Origin: Wolbachia endosymbiont (group B) of Gerris lacustris
GTDB lineage: Bacteria > Pseudomonadota > Alphaproteobacteria > Rickettsiales > Anaplasmataceae
Length of the DNA stretch: 64,000 nucleotides
Reading direction: 5' to 3'
Assembly (NCBI RefSeq): GCF_964028355.1
Contig: NZ_OZ034761.1
Span: 1,054,001 to 1,118,000, forward strand
In this document: positions 48,711 through 58,598 of the stretch, piece by piece
Position numbering within the stretch: position 1 is the stretch's first letter
Layout of the letters: each line of letters starts with the position of its first letter
Translations under genes and position numbers: made by a program
Notes under the pieces: generated by a model
What the model was told of the DNA's origin: nothing
The model's input: the letters and a program-made list of their open reading frames with translations, nothing else
The model's database searches: none

Positions 48711-49309
48711 TAAAAAAGTGGTTGTATGAAAAAGCATCCATCTATTCCATTAAATCCCTAGAAGGGAGTGTTAAATAAACTGTGTCAAGCTGCATTTTTA
48801 GTTCAACTCAATTTTCAGTCTGTTGGGAAAGAAAATGTCAAGCTGAGACATAGTTAATGTCCAATTAGGCAAAGCTGTAGTCCACTTTTGCTCTACCTTT
48901 TTTATAGCACAATATACCTGTTTGTACAAGGCATTTGTATTAGTAAATGAGCCCTTAGTTTTAGTAAATTTCCTAATTTGTCTATGCAATCCCTCAATTG
49001 GATTGGTGGTGTAAATCAGCTTCCTAACTGGTCCAGAATACTTAAAATAACCAGACAAATTTTCCCAATTGTTTTGCCATGATTTTGTAACCAAGGGATA
49101 TTTTTCACTCCATTTTTCTTCCAGCTCAAGCAAATAATTCTCAGCAATCTCTTTACTTGAAGCACGATATATTTTTTTCAAATCATTTATGAAAACTTTT
49201 ACATCTTTGCTAGATACATACTTCAGTGAATTCCTTATCTGATGCACTATGCATAGCTGTACTTCTGCTTTAGGAAATACACTATTTATAGCGGTAGGAA
49301 AGCTTTTTA

Positions 49310-50412
49310 TACCAATTCCCGCTATACAAGCAACGAATAGACAATAATGGAAAAAAAGCCATACTGGAGTAAGTAAAATAGCGAGGTTTAGATGGCATTA
49401 AGATCAAAATTATTGGATGAAAAAGTGGTGGAATCAGCAAAAGAGATGCTGAAGAAAGTAAGAAATAATGCGTATGTTGCAAAAAAACTAAATGCTGTAA
49501 TTGCAGCAAAAAAGCACAGTATAACAGCTGTAGCAAAAATATGTTGCATTTCGAGAAAGGCAATTACTACATGGATAAAGCACATAAAATTTGGAAGAGA
49601 AGAAAAATTATTTTCTCCACCTCAATGCCGTAGAAAAACTATATTGAACCAAAGTCAACTTGAACAAATTGAGGTGTGGATGGAGGAAAACCCCAATATT
49701 ACTATTAGAGAAATGAGAATAAGAATCCAAGAAAGATTTGGTTTGAATATCAGCAAATCCACAATACATCGTAATATGCAAAGAATGAAATTCTCATATA
49801 TCACACCAAGACCAGTTCATAGTGGACAGGATAAAAATAAGCAAGAGGAGTTTAAAAAAAAACCTCAATGAAACTATTGTCATGCATTCTGAAAAAGAGC
49901 TATTTTTCTTCGATGAATCACGGTTTGGTACACATTCAAAAGTTGGACATGGGTGGTTTAAAAAAGGCAGTAGGACACAGGTTAAGGTAAAATTAGGTAG
50001 GGAAAATTTTTATCTCTATAGTGCAGTTAATCCCAGAAATGGAGAGAATTTTAGCTTATTTGCACCAAACGTCAACACTGCTTGTATAAATATATTCCTT
50101 GAACAGATGTCGCAATATTTAGGAATACGAAAGGCTTTTCTCGTGATGGATTGCGCTAGTTGGCATAAGTCAAAAAGTTTAAAGATACCTAAAAATATCG
50201 AAATTATATACCTACCACCATACTCACCTGACCTCAATCCTGTTGAGAGGTTTTGGTTATATATAAAACAGAACATTTTGCGCAATAAAATCTACGATAC
50301 AATTGTTCTGCTTGAGAGCGCTTTGTGTAAATTTATTACCTCTCTTTCCCCTTCCACGGTTAAACAACTCTGCAATGCTTCTTATTTGGTTCATTAATAA
50401 TGAGAGTTGGTA
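49310..50412 (+). mobile_element. IS630-type element, copy 7 (complete, 1103 bp) inside IS256
   Basis: The target in intact IS256 is AAGCTTTTTAGCCC. Here AAGCTTTTTA precedes the element and TTAGCCC follows, so exactly TTA is duplicated and the element runs from TACCAA to TTGGTA. Confidence 0.95.
49392..50397 (+). CDS. IS630 family transposase, two overlapping frames (copy 7)
   Basis: The HTH frame is 49392-49871 and the DDE frame 49822-50397. It shares WMEENP with copy 2 and has a private PPQC for PPQR. All catalytic residues are kept. Confidence 0.9.
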
Positions 50413-51206
50413 TTAGCCCATCAATACAGGCAATTAGAATATCTTCTACTCCTCTTTCTTTGAGGTCATTTAGTACTCCCAACCAGAAGTTAGCTCCTTC
50501 ACTTTCAGCCAAATAAAAACCTAATACTTCTTTTCTGCCATTTTGATTTATGCCCAATATATTATACATACATTTACTTATGCAATGTCCGTCCTCCTTG
50601 ACCTTAAAAAACATGCCATCCATAAATACTATTGGATACACTGATTGCAGTGGGCGGCTGCGCCATTCATTGATTACTGGTAGCAGTTTATCGGTAATAC
50701 TAGATATCTCTGCTGCTGATATTTTGTGGTCATATATTTCCTCAACATGTGAAGCTATATCTCTGTATCCCATGCCACTGGCATATGTGCTTAAGACCTT
50801 TGCTTCAAGTTCTGGATGTAGGCTTGTTTGCCTTTTTTTGACTATTTGTGGTTCAAAGCTTCCCTCCCTATCTCTTGGTGTTAGCAGCTCAAATGAGCCT
50901 GCACTCGTGCGTAAAGTTTTTGCGTTTCTCCCATTTCTTCGGTTATTTTCTTCACTTTCAGCTGACATGTAGCTTTCTATTTCACCTTCCAGACTTGCCT
51001 CTAGCAACCTTTTTATAAACGGTGTTAATGCTCCATCTCTTCCTGTCAATGGTCTTCCTTCTCGTATAGATGACAGGATATTTGTTTCTAATTCTTTATA
51101 ATCTACCAAACCAGTAGTTCTATTTGCTTGACTCATATCAAACCTCCATTTTTTATATCAATTTATTACTTTTTTTTCGGTTTGACACACTTTTTTGAAC
51201 GTTCCC

Positions 51207-51655
51207 CTTTCATCTCTTTTTAAAATTTTCGAGGTCGTTTCTTTGCCATATTGACCTTATCCCGCTAGCAGATATTAGAATTCCTTTTTTCTTTAACTCA
51301 TTAGCTGCTCTTTCTTGTCCATATGCTGGAAACTCTACTGCTATTTTAACTACTGCTTCTTCTGTATCCTTTGGTACTCTATTGGCAAGTAATGGTTTGC
51401 TTTTGTTTATCTCATATAATGCTTTTTCCCCTCCCGTTTCATACAGCTCTTTGAAGCGGTAAAATGTATCCCTTGAATATCCCATTACTTTACACGCCTG
51501 TGATACATTTCCTAATTGCTTTGCAAGTTCTAGCAACCCCAACTTTGGTTTTAGTATTTTTTCTTGTGTTTTACTCATATCTGACACTCCTTTAAAATTT
51601 ATTTATATTTTTATCTTACTTTATTAATCTGTCAGATTAAGTCTAAACTATTACA
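51207..51655 (-). mobile_element. IS481-type element, truncated
   Basis: The left end of the element (reverse strand TGTAATAGTTTAGACTTAAT) begins directly after a RadC-like sequence (..GFSA). The other end is removed by IS256 copy C at 51206. Confidence 0.7.
51210..51587 (-). pseudogene. IS481 family transposase, N-terminal fragment
   Basis: The 125 residues (LLELAKQLGNVSQACKVMGY.., YETGGEKALYEINKSKPLL.., ELKKKGILISASGIRSIWQRNDLENFKKR) match the HTH portion of IS481 transposases that precedes the DDE domain. The DDE part is missing. Confidence 0.8.
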
Positions 51656-51656
51656 T

Positions 51657-52016
51657 GCTGAAAAGCCTATATTTACCCTTACATACTCTATCAGCTTTTC
51701 TTGGCTATCCATTACTGGGCCTCTCTTTAATCCTTCTCTGAGTGCTCTTTTATAAGCTTCTTTAACACATTCAATTGCTGCAGCTGCATGTTCGGTCATT
51801 CCTTCTATCATTTTCAGATCATCGATTTCTCGTCCCAAAATTTCTCCTATTCCTGGGCAATTATCCATTAAAGTTTTAGTAACATCTTGTGCTTGCTTTC
51901 TGTCATGAACTGCTCCTTAGAAGCACTGACACTATCTCACGATCAAATAGAGCACTTCCTCCTCCACTCTGTAATACTCTCTCTATTTCTTCTGTAAGTT
52001 TTTTACCATTATTCAT
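51657..52016 (-). pseudogene. radC: RadC-like gene, frameshifted and truncated by IS481
   Basis: It starts MNNGKKLTEEIERVLQSGGG like the intact gene at 11256. One inserted base near 51917 (CTAAGGAGCAG against CTAGGAGCAG) breaks the frame after ~37 codons. The second frame (DNCPGIGEILGREIDDLKMI..) runs to ..VNIGFSA, where IS481 begins. The JAMM half is gone. Confidence 0.88.
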
Positions 52017-52222
52017 AAAATATACTCCTCGTTAATAACAAATTGTTTTTAAATGTTTACTGCTGTTTTTTATCAGCATTGGCATAGAGCCATAGCTTTC
52101 GAGTGAAGTCAAATCAATTTTTCAATCTTTTTTACTTATTTTTTTATGAGTAAGTTAAAATCCTAATAGATACTTATTTTTATCTAATTGAAAGATTAGT
52201 TCTTCATGTAAAAAAATTGTTG
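52017..52222. other. Intergenic, paralogous to 11087-11255
   Basis: It contains the AACGAGGAG leader of the decayed radC and a poly-T-rich stretch like that upstream of the intact radC. No gene is seen. Confidence 0.5.
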
Positions 52223-53122
52223 TTAATCAATTATTTTAGAAATAACATCAGTAGAAAAACCTAACTGAAGTAAATTATTTGCAACTTTCATTTTCTCTAT
52301 TTTATCAATCTTCTCTTTGTAAATTTGCTTTCTTTGCAATAAAAATTCTACCCATATATTTAGCTCATCTCGTGATTCTTGATGATTAATTTTTCTATAT
52401 TCTCTTACCAAACCTAATAACTCATTTTCTGCTTCACCATCATTTTCTTTGTATTCCTTTATCAGATCTTCAGCATTCACTAATAATTCTCTTGCTATTT
52501 CCCATAACCTTTCACTTAAAAGAGTAACGTTACCTTGTTCATAGTGATGTATCTGTGAGGGACCTACATCTAGCTTTTTTGCTAATTCTTCTTGCGTATA
52601 GCCTCTGATTATTCTCCACTTTTTTATCTCTTGTCCTCTATTTGGCTCGTATCTCTCTTTATCAGCATATTCTTCAGTTGATAAGCCCGTTGCTCGATAG
52701 ATAATGTCATTATCAAACTCTGCCTTAACTAGATTCTTTGCAATTCTTATTCTTGCTGCTTTTATATTACTTTCTTCCTCAGTTCGGATAGATTTGGTTA
52801 ATGCATAAATTGCTTTGTGTCCTCCTGTTTTTTCTATGAAATTATACATTTCCTGGGTCTTGGCTTTGTCGAAACAACTATCTTCTTTTAGTACTTTTCG
52901 TCTTGGAAAGAGATTTCTAATAGGAATTGATAATGCATTTGCTATCACTTTTAGCCTTTCAATTGGAATGCCACATGTTCCTTGCTCGTATCTTAGCAAC
53001 GTGTGGTAATTTATGCTTGTTTTGTCTACTAAGTCTTTCAGAGTATATTTTCGCTTTAACCTCCAGCTCCTTACTTTTTGCGCTATTTGGTACCTTATGG
53101 AAACAGTAGTATGCTTTGCCAT
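52223..53122 (-). CDS. Double XRE-type helix-turn-helix regulator (second locus)
   Basis: The 299-residue protein parallels the one at 10175: VRSWRLKRKYTLKDLVDKTS..LLRYEQGTCGI is the first HTH, IKKWRIIRGYTQEELAKKLDV..IHHYEQGNVTL the second. The linker and C-terminal helices are conserved but the sequence is clearly diverged. It is divergent from the Rpn gene at 53251 and was followed by a RadC gene, now broken. Confidence 0.86.
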   Translation of the reverse strand: MAKHTTVSIRYQIAQKVRSWRLKRKYTLKDLVDKTSINYHTLLRYEQGTCGIPIERLKVIANALSIPIRNLFPRRKVLKEDSCFDKAKTQEMYNFIEKTGGHKAIYALTKSIRTEEESNIKAARIRIAKNLVKAEFDNDIIYRATGLSTEEYADKERYEPNRGQEIKKWRIIRGYTQEELAKKLDVGPSQIHHYEQGNVTLLSERLWEIARELLVNAEDLIKEYKENDGEAENELLGLVREYRKINHQESRDELNIWVEFLLQRKQIYKEKIDKIEKMKVANNLLQLGFSTDVISKIID

Positions 53123-53194
53123 ACAGAAATAGATATTATATAGGTTAATACTATCAAATAAAGATATACAAAAACTTCTATGTTTGAATTTTAG

Positions 53195-53223
53195 TTGAAT
53201 ATTTCTTCAAAATTGTGTATAAT
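53195..53223 (+). promoter_or_regulatory. Promoter of the Rpn gene at 53251
   Basis: TTGAAT (53195-53200) and TATAAT (53218-53223) have a 17-base spacer; the ATG is 27 bases downstream. It is conserved at the first locus. Confidence 0.75.
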
Positions 53224-53250
53224 TATTAATGCTTTTTAGGTTAATTTATC

Positions 53251-54216
53251 ATGGCTTTTTCTAAATTTCTTGATGCACGCAATGATTATGCCTTTAAAAG
53301 AATATTTGGCACTGAAAAGAATAAAGATATCCTCATTCATTTCTTGAACGATATTTTAGGCTTTACTGGTTTAGCTGCTATTCACGATGTTGAATTCTTA
53401 GCTACCATTTTGGACCCTGAAATTGCCGCTAAAAAGCAGAGTATTGTCGATGTTCTTTGTAAAGACTCTCAAGGCTCCAGGTACATAATAGAGATGCAGT
53501 TCACTAAGACTAAAGGCTTCGAAAAGCGTGCTCAATATTATGCTGCTAAAGCCTACTCAAGTCAAGCTGATCAAGGTGATAATTATCATAATCTCAAGGA
53601 AATTATCTTCATAGCTGTTGCTGATTGTATTATTTTTCCAGATAAGGCTGAGTACAAATCTAATCATGTCATTTTAGATCAAAATAGCTTTGAACATGAC
53701 TTAAAGGATTTTTACTTCGTATTCATAGAACTACCAAAATTTACAAAGACAAAAGAAGATCAACTAGAAAATATAGTAGAAAAATGGTGTTATTTTTTCC
53801 GATATGCAGCAGAAACAAACGAAGAAGACCTAGATAAAATAGTTGGTAGTGACGTAATAATAAAACGAGCTTATGAAGAGATGAATAAGTTTAATTGGTC
53901 AGAAGAAGAGTTACTAGCATATGAACAAATGAAGAAACGCATAATGGATGAGATTGCTGCTTTCGCTCAAAAATTTGATGAGGGTCTTAAAGTTGGTCAA
54001 GAAAAAGGTAGACAAGAAGGCATCCAAATCGGCCATCAAAAAGGTAAAGCGGAAGGTATTAAAATTGGTGCGGAAAAAGGTAGGGAAGAGGGTGAACAAC
54101 AAGCTAAAATAGCTGTAGCCAAAAACCTACTTAAGGCTGGCATTTCTATTGATGTTATTTCCCAGACAACTGGCCTTCCTCAGGCTGATATTACACAACT
54201 CAAAGAAAAAACATAA
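53251..54216 (+). CDS. Rpn-type PD-(D/E)XK nuclease, intact
   Basis: The 321-residue protein starts MAFSKFLDARNDYAFKRIFG. The core is KQSIVDVLCKDSQGSRYIIEMQFTK, followed by the YYAAKAYSSQ and DFYFVFIELPKF segments. The C-terminal linker is Gly- and Lys-rich (GRQEGIQIGHQKGKAEGIK) and ends TGLPQADITQLKEKT. It is the complete counterpart of the interrupted gene at 7783-10045. Confidence 0.9.
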   Translation: MAFSKFLDARNDYAFKRIFGTEKNKDILIHFLNDILGFTGLAAIHDVEFLATILDPEIAAKKQSIVDVLCKDSQGSRYIIEMQFTKTKGFEKRAQYYAAKAYSSQADQGDNYHNLKEIIFIAVADCIIFPDKAEYKSNHVILDQNSFEHDLKDFYFVFIELPKFTKTKEDQLENIVEKWCYFFRYAAETNEEDLDKIVGSDVIIKRAYEEMNKFNWSEEELLAYEQMKKRIMDEIAAFAQKFDEGLKVGQEKGRQEGIQIGHQKGKAEGIKIGAEKGREEGEQQAKIAVAKNLLKAGISIDVISQTTGLPQADITQLKEKT

Positions 54217-54463
54217 TATCCCTACTTATTCACTTTAACATTTATGAAAACCTTCTCTAAGTTAGAAATATCCCCTAATTAAGAGTCTAATGAACTGTCT
54301 AAAATAGCTATAAAAATAGCACAAAGAATTATATAAATTACTATCATAACGTTACTCAAACTTCTATATCAAAGCTACGTGCTGTAAGTTCAATACATAA
54401 TTTTTAGTTGATATAAGCTGCTAACAATACTATCATTAGCATTGTTAATATATGAGGTTAAAA
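54217..54463. other. Intergenic, inverted copy of 7605-7782
   Basis: The first ~185 bases match the reverse complement of the first locus. The rest holds the leader of the next gene. Confidence 0.55.
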
Positions 54464-56032
54464 ATGAGCACTTCTAAAGCTTCGTCTCCATTAAAGTATT
54501 CTATTGCCACTTTCTTGCTATGTACATCTGCACTTACAACTGGAATATTTATTTACCCTGTAAGTTTAGCAATTTTGAATGCTACTACGATACCACTGCT
54601 TTTTGTGGCAATTGCTTCTGTATCTGCAATAATTGCATTAAGTTCAACAGTATACCTTGTCAAATCAGCTGCAATAAATAATAAAAATACGTGTAATCTT
54701 CTTGAAGAGAAACCACATGGTAATGATACTAGCACACCATCTTTGCCTACTTTGAACTCTATTACTAATAATGACATTAGCACAAAAACACCGGAAAAGA
54801 TGTCTGCTCTTCAAGTACCACAAGTTAGTGTACCAGCTCCTCCACCTTTTCCAAATCAAGGTGTGAGTGTACCACCACCGCCTCCTTTCCCAACTGAAGG
54901 TTTGAATAATTGGAAGCTACAAAAAGATAGCGCTGTTAGTAAAGAATTTCTTGATAGTGGTTCATTAAAAAATTCCTCTTTTACTAAACCTAAGGACCAC
55001 AGTAAAGGGTTACAGGAGGAATTGAAAAAATGTCTAGAGAAGAGGAGAAAAAAAAGTGAGCATCTATCGAATGTGGAAATAAAAGAAGATAATACTGAGC
55101 TCAAAACACAAAAAGAATATGCTATAAGAGTTGGTAGCAAATTAGAGGAGAGAAAGAAGCAGAATAGGGATGAAGATATTCTTGCATCTCTTTATGAAAA
55201 AATAAATGATATAAGGAAATGTGCTTCATTCTCAAGTAGTGAAAGCGAACATTCTGGAAATGAATCTGGTTGGAGTGATGATTATCAAGATATTCAATCA
55301 AGCAAAAAAAAAGAAAGAAAAAAACTCATAGAGACACAAAAATCTATGCCATCAACCACTACTTCCTCTAAAATAGAACCCAATAGTGCACCATTTATAC
55401 CATCTCCTCCGCCTCTTCCAAATCAAGATGTGAGTGTACCACCACCGCCTCCTTTCCCAACTGAAGGTTTGAATAATTGGAAGCTACAAAAAGATAGCGC
55501 TGTTAGTAAAGAATTTCTTGATAGTGGTTCATTAAAAAATTCCTCTTTTACTAAACCTAAGGACCACAATGAAGGGTTACAGGAGGAATTGAAAAAATGT
55601 CTAGAGAAGAGGAGAAAAAAAAGTGAACATCTATCGAATGTGGAAATAAAAGATAATACTGAGCTCAAAACACAAGAAGAGTATATCGAAAGGGTAGAGA
55701 AACAACAAGAAGAGAAAAATCAGGTGGAAAGTCAGAAAGATCATGACTTCATTCGTAGTATAATTTTAGAGCATATTTTTTCATCTATAAAGTTTACTGA
55801 TACAAAAAAAGGGGACAATAGTGGACAGTCCTCTGGTTATTCCTCTGATTTAGAAGAAGCTCAACCTCCAAAATCAAAAAATGTACGACTATTGCCAACA
55901 ACTGTGATGAAAATTGATAATGTAGATCCAATAAATAGTGAAGCAAAAAAACCATCTTTATGGAAAAAACTTTTTAAGAAACCCAAAAAGAAAGCAGAGC
56001 AGAAAACACCGGAGTGCATTAGTAAAGTATAA
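54464..56032 (+). CDS. Proline-rich membrane-anchored protein with an internal duplication
   Basis: Two hydrophobic segments near residues 10-60 (YSIATFLLCTSALTTGIFIY, TTIPLLFVAIASVSAIIAL) anchor a long polar region. Two blocks, 189 codons apart, repeat VPPPPPFPTEGLNNWKLQKD.., SGSLKNSSFTKPKDH.. and GLQEELKKCLEKRRKKSEHL. The PPPPPFP tracts resemble ligands of EVH1, SH3 or profilin used by bacterial actin-recruiting proteins, but this is inference from composition. A GAGG eight bases before the second ATG favours 54464 over 54452. The family is not recognised. Confidence 0.75.
   Translation: MSTSKASSPLKYSIATFLLCTSALTTGIFIYPVSLAILNATTIPLLFVAIASVSAIIALSSTVYLVKSAAINNKNTCNLLEEKPHGNDTSTPSLPTLNSITNNDISTKTPEKMSALQVPQVSVPAPPPFPNQGVSVPPPPPFPTEGLNNWKLQKDSAVSKEFLDSGSLKNSSFTKPKDHSKGLQEELKKCLEKRRKKSEHLSNVEIKEDNTELKTQKEYAIRVGSKLEERKKQNRDEDILASLYEKINDIRKCASFSSSESEHSGNESGWSDDYQDIQSSKKKERKKLIETQKSMPSTTTSSKIEPNSAPFIPSPPPLPNQDVSVPPPPPFPTEGLNNWKLQKDSAVSKEFLDSGSLKNSSFTKPKDHNEGLQEELKKCLEKRRKKSEHLSNVEIKDNTELKTQEEYIERVEKQQEEKNQVESQKDHDFIRSIILEHIFSSIKFTDTKKGDNSGQSSGYSSDLEEAQPPKSKNVRLLPTTVMKIDNVDPINSEAKKPSLWKKLFKKPKKKAEQKTPECISKV
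54851..55677. repeat. Direct repeat of ~260 bp, 567 bp apart
   Basis: 54851-55113 and 55418-55677 are almost identical (AAGGAC..AGTAAAG against AAGGAC..AATGAAG near the middle; one codon lost near the end). Confidence 0.9.
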
Positions 56033-56106
56033 GGTAAGGGGAGATTTTCCTCTTTTTGACCATAAAAGTTAAATTAAGGAAACTGTTCCAATATAACAAC
56101 ATTTAA

Positions 56107-56926
56107 GAAAATGTACATGATATCAAAGAAGGAATAAAGTAGGAGATAATTTATATAAGTTAGATATATGAGAAGTGTATACCCAAGTGACATAAGTCGT
56201 GAAAAATTCAAGATAATTTTACCAGATCTAGAATCTTGTAGAAAAAAACAAAGCCAAGAAGACTTGATTTGTATGATGTATTTTGTGGAGTGCTGTACGT
56301 CCTAAAAAGCTGTTGCCAGTGGAGCACAAGAGTTTCCAAAATGGAGAAGTTGTTACGACTACTTTAAAAAATGGAAAGATAAAGAAAGTATTTCGGAGAG
56401 TGTTTTAAAAAAATTAGTTAGAAAGAACAATTGTAGGAAAGAGAAAACCAGTTTCTGTATAATTGATGCTCAAAGTGTTAAAAATACAGATACCGCTGAA
56501 AGTAAAGGCTGTGATGCAGGTAAAAAGATTTCAGGTATAAAGCGTCATATCGCAGTTGATACACAAGGTTTCCCACACGCAATTCATATAACAACGGCAG
56601 AAGCAGCTGATCGTAGCAGTGCTGTAAAAATGGTTAAAAATGCTAAAGCAAAACTCTCTGAAGTTAAAAATATACTAGTTGATGCTGGCTACACTGGAGA
56701 AAATTTTGCAACTCAAATAAAAGATACTATTGGTACAACTGTTGAGGTGAAGTAAATTGCACAGGTTTTTCGTATTGCCCAAAAGATGGGTTGTGGAACG
56801 CTCTTTTGCTTGGTTGGAAAAGTGTAGGCGTTTGTGGAAAAACTGCGAGCGAAAGCTCAACACTAGCTTACAAATGGTTGTTCTAGCTTTTGCTGTTTTA
56901 CTCCTTAAAAGATTATGAACAGGTTC
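56107..56926 (+). mobile_element. IS5-type element, degenerate copy
   Basis: The ends GAAAATGTACATGATAT and AGATTATGAACAGGTTC are diverged from the copy at 40761. TAA flanks both sides (56104-56106, 56927-56929). The transposase is broken by frameshifts and a deletion, so the insertion is old. Confidence 0.85.
56168..56918 (+). pseudogene. IS5 family transposase remnant
   Basis: It reads RSVYPSDISREKFKIILPDL then shifts; later IIDAQSVKNTDTAESKGCDA, SGIKRHIAVDTQGFPHAI and [17 protein letters not shown] appear in other frames. It diverges from the 40823 copy at many positions. Confidence 0.85.
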
Positions 56927-57527
56927 TAAGATCATCTTGTACTTCCATGTAGTAAAGATTAACTTTATACTCATTACATAATATCTTACCCTCAATATAA
57001 GGTCTGCCCCATATAGCATTTTGCAAGTTTAGAATTCCTACCGCTGAATCAGAACGGGAATTTTTAATATCTTCTACAGTGAATTCAATACGTGGTATAT
57101 ATTCATAAAATTTCTCACTCTCTTTATCTAGAAGCTTATTCAACCATGAACTTTGCGGAGCACTCGATTCTTTCTGTGCATATTCCTTGCAGCCTCTCCG
57201 TAAAGACTTTACGTTAAACCCTTCATCACTTGTAATAAGACCTTTGCCTTTTAATTCATTCAAACCTTGAGCAACTGAATCAAAAAAACAATCCCCTTCA
57301 CCCACAGCAGCTCCGATCTTAAAGCCCACAGGCAATTTCTTTCTTAATGCATCTAAAAGTTGATTGAGCTTTTCTTTTTTCTCTTTATCATCCTTTACAT
57401 TTTTTATCTTACTAAAAATGGGAATAGAGTATCTAGTAACAAAACTTGACTTTTCTAGAGTGCTCTCACTATCTGGATTCAAGTGTTTATTATATAATTT
57501 ACTGGATTCTTTACTCTGTGCGAACAT
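56927..57527 (-). pseudogene. OTU-like cysteine protease protein truncated by IS5
   Basis: The 200 native residues start MFAQSKESSKLYNKHLNPDS. The segment KIGAAVGEGDCFFDSVAQGL carries the OTU Asp and Cys, and residues ~170-200 (ILNLQNAIWGRPYIEGKIL..YKVNLYYMEV) resemble the strand preceding the catalytic His. The His itself would lie beyond the IS5 and is missing, and no continuation is found left of the element. The protein is probably inactive. It looks related to the OTU domains of phage WO-associated effectors. Confidence 0.72.
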
Positions 57528-58325
57528 ATCAACTCACTATGTTAAACTATCCGCATGGTAGCCGAAAAAATCAATAAAGTAAAGTTATCCTTTTATGACT
57601 AATACCATTATTTCAATAGTTATACACTTTGATACTTTCTATCATTAAATTAACAATATGGTCACTCTCGTTTAATTTAAAATAATAACCGTGAGAAGAA
57701 GTTTTCTTGGGATGGATTGGACTATTAAATATAGTACACAAACTTTTCTTTATATCAATCTACTTTTTGGTTTGACACACTTTTTTGAACATTACCTTAG
57801 ATTATGTTCATTTTACCTCACTTTTACTTGCTCTATCTTTCTTTATATAAACATTTCTCCTCCTTCGCAGCAAGTCTAATACTGAAGGGAAAATTAGGCA
57901 TTATATCGTTTATCGTAAAAACTCATATTTTACACAATCACAGCGAGGAACTTGAACAGATAATTTCGTTATACTTAATATGGAAACAAAGCAACCCAAC
58001 CCTTTTCATAATCTTCTATCTATCGTTTCTTAAACCACTCTCCTGAACGGACAATGGCATCAATTTAAGGAAAAATATCAGTGATTGTATAGCTGCGATA
58101 AAGTTGATAAGCCTAAACGCCATCATGTCTTTAGGAGAGTTTGTTAATGAAGGCTCTTAAGTTGACGCTATTGCCTGAACGGATACCAAATTAATCGCCT
58201 ACCTCCAGATCATTCGCGTTATTTGTCATAACACTGTCATTAAAAGCGTCAGTACTAATAAAATTATATTTATCATAAAGAGAGGTAACTACACTGCTTT
58301 GAGTTAACCTAATATCCTCTTTTAC
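57528..58325. other. Non-coding region with an IS256 end remnant
   Basis: About 57751-57796 (TATATCAATC..TTTGACACACTTTTTTGAAC) matches the right end of the IS256 elements; no transposase remains beside it. The rest (57800-58325) has no recognised gene; an 80-codon frame at 57804-58046 lacks a ribosome site and protein-like composition. Confidence 0.5.
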
Positions 58326-58598
58326 TCATTGATTTCCACGCCCACGGCCTCTGGGAACATTAGTAACTCCTGGAGATTCCAACTCACTTCTAGGCCTCAT
58401 ACCACGCCCACGACCTCTGGGAACACTACTAATCCCTGGAGATACTAACTCATTTCTAGGTCTCGCACCATCGTTACTACCCATTGCAGATTCTAAAGTC
58501 CGCTGATCTTCTCCTTGTTGTTCTACTGTATCGGGATGTATCATATGAATAGAACTATGAACTACCTCAACAGAAGTAAACTCATTCTTGCTTGGTAA
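58326..58598 (-). pseudogene. C-terminal fragment with Arg-Gly-rich repeats
   Basis: The reverse frame enters from the IS630 end at 58598 and reads ..LPSKNEFTSVEVVHSSIHM.. then two copies of (A/M)RPR(N/S)EL(V/E)SPG(I/V)(S/T)(S/N)VPRGRGRG, and stops at 58326. Its 5' part is removed by the IS630/IS5 chimera. RG-rich tails often bind RNA or signal nuclear localisation, but no family is recognised. Confidence 0.55.

Larger units (their letters stand above)
48798..51136 (-). pseudogene. IS256 transposase interrupted by IS630 (copy C)
   Basis: The N-terminal 241 codons (51136 to 50413) end at ACIDGL and resume after the IS630 as KSFPTAINSVF.. down to 48798. Apart from the insertion the sequence matches copy B, with one difference near the end (PNWTLTM against PNWALTM). 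Confidence 0.9.
48764..51206 (-). mobile_element. IS256-type element, copy C, split by IS630 copy 7
   Basis: Both normal IS256 ends are present, but the flanking octamers differ: CCCTAGAA on the left, CTTTCATC on the right. This suggests the copy is a recombination product of two insertions. IS630 copy 7 lies inside at 49310-50412. Confidence 0.9.

Noticed and set aside
57804..58046. 80-codon frame as a small gene
   Set aside because: No ribosome site, hydrophobic composition typical of random AT-rich frames, and no recognisable motif.
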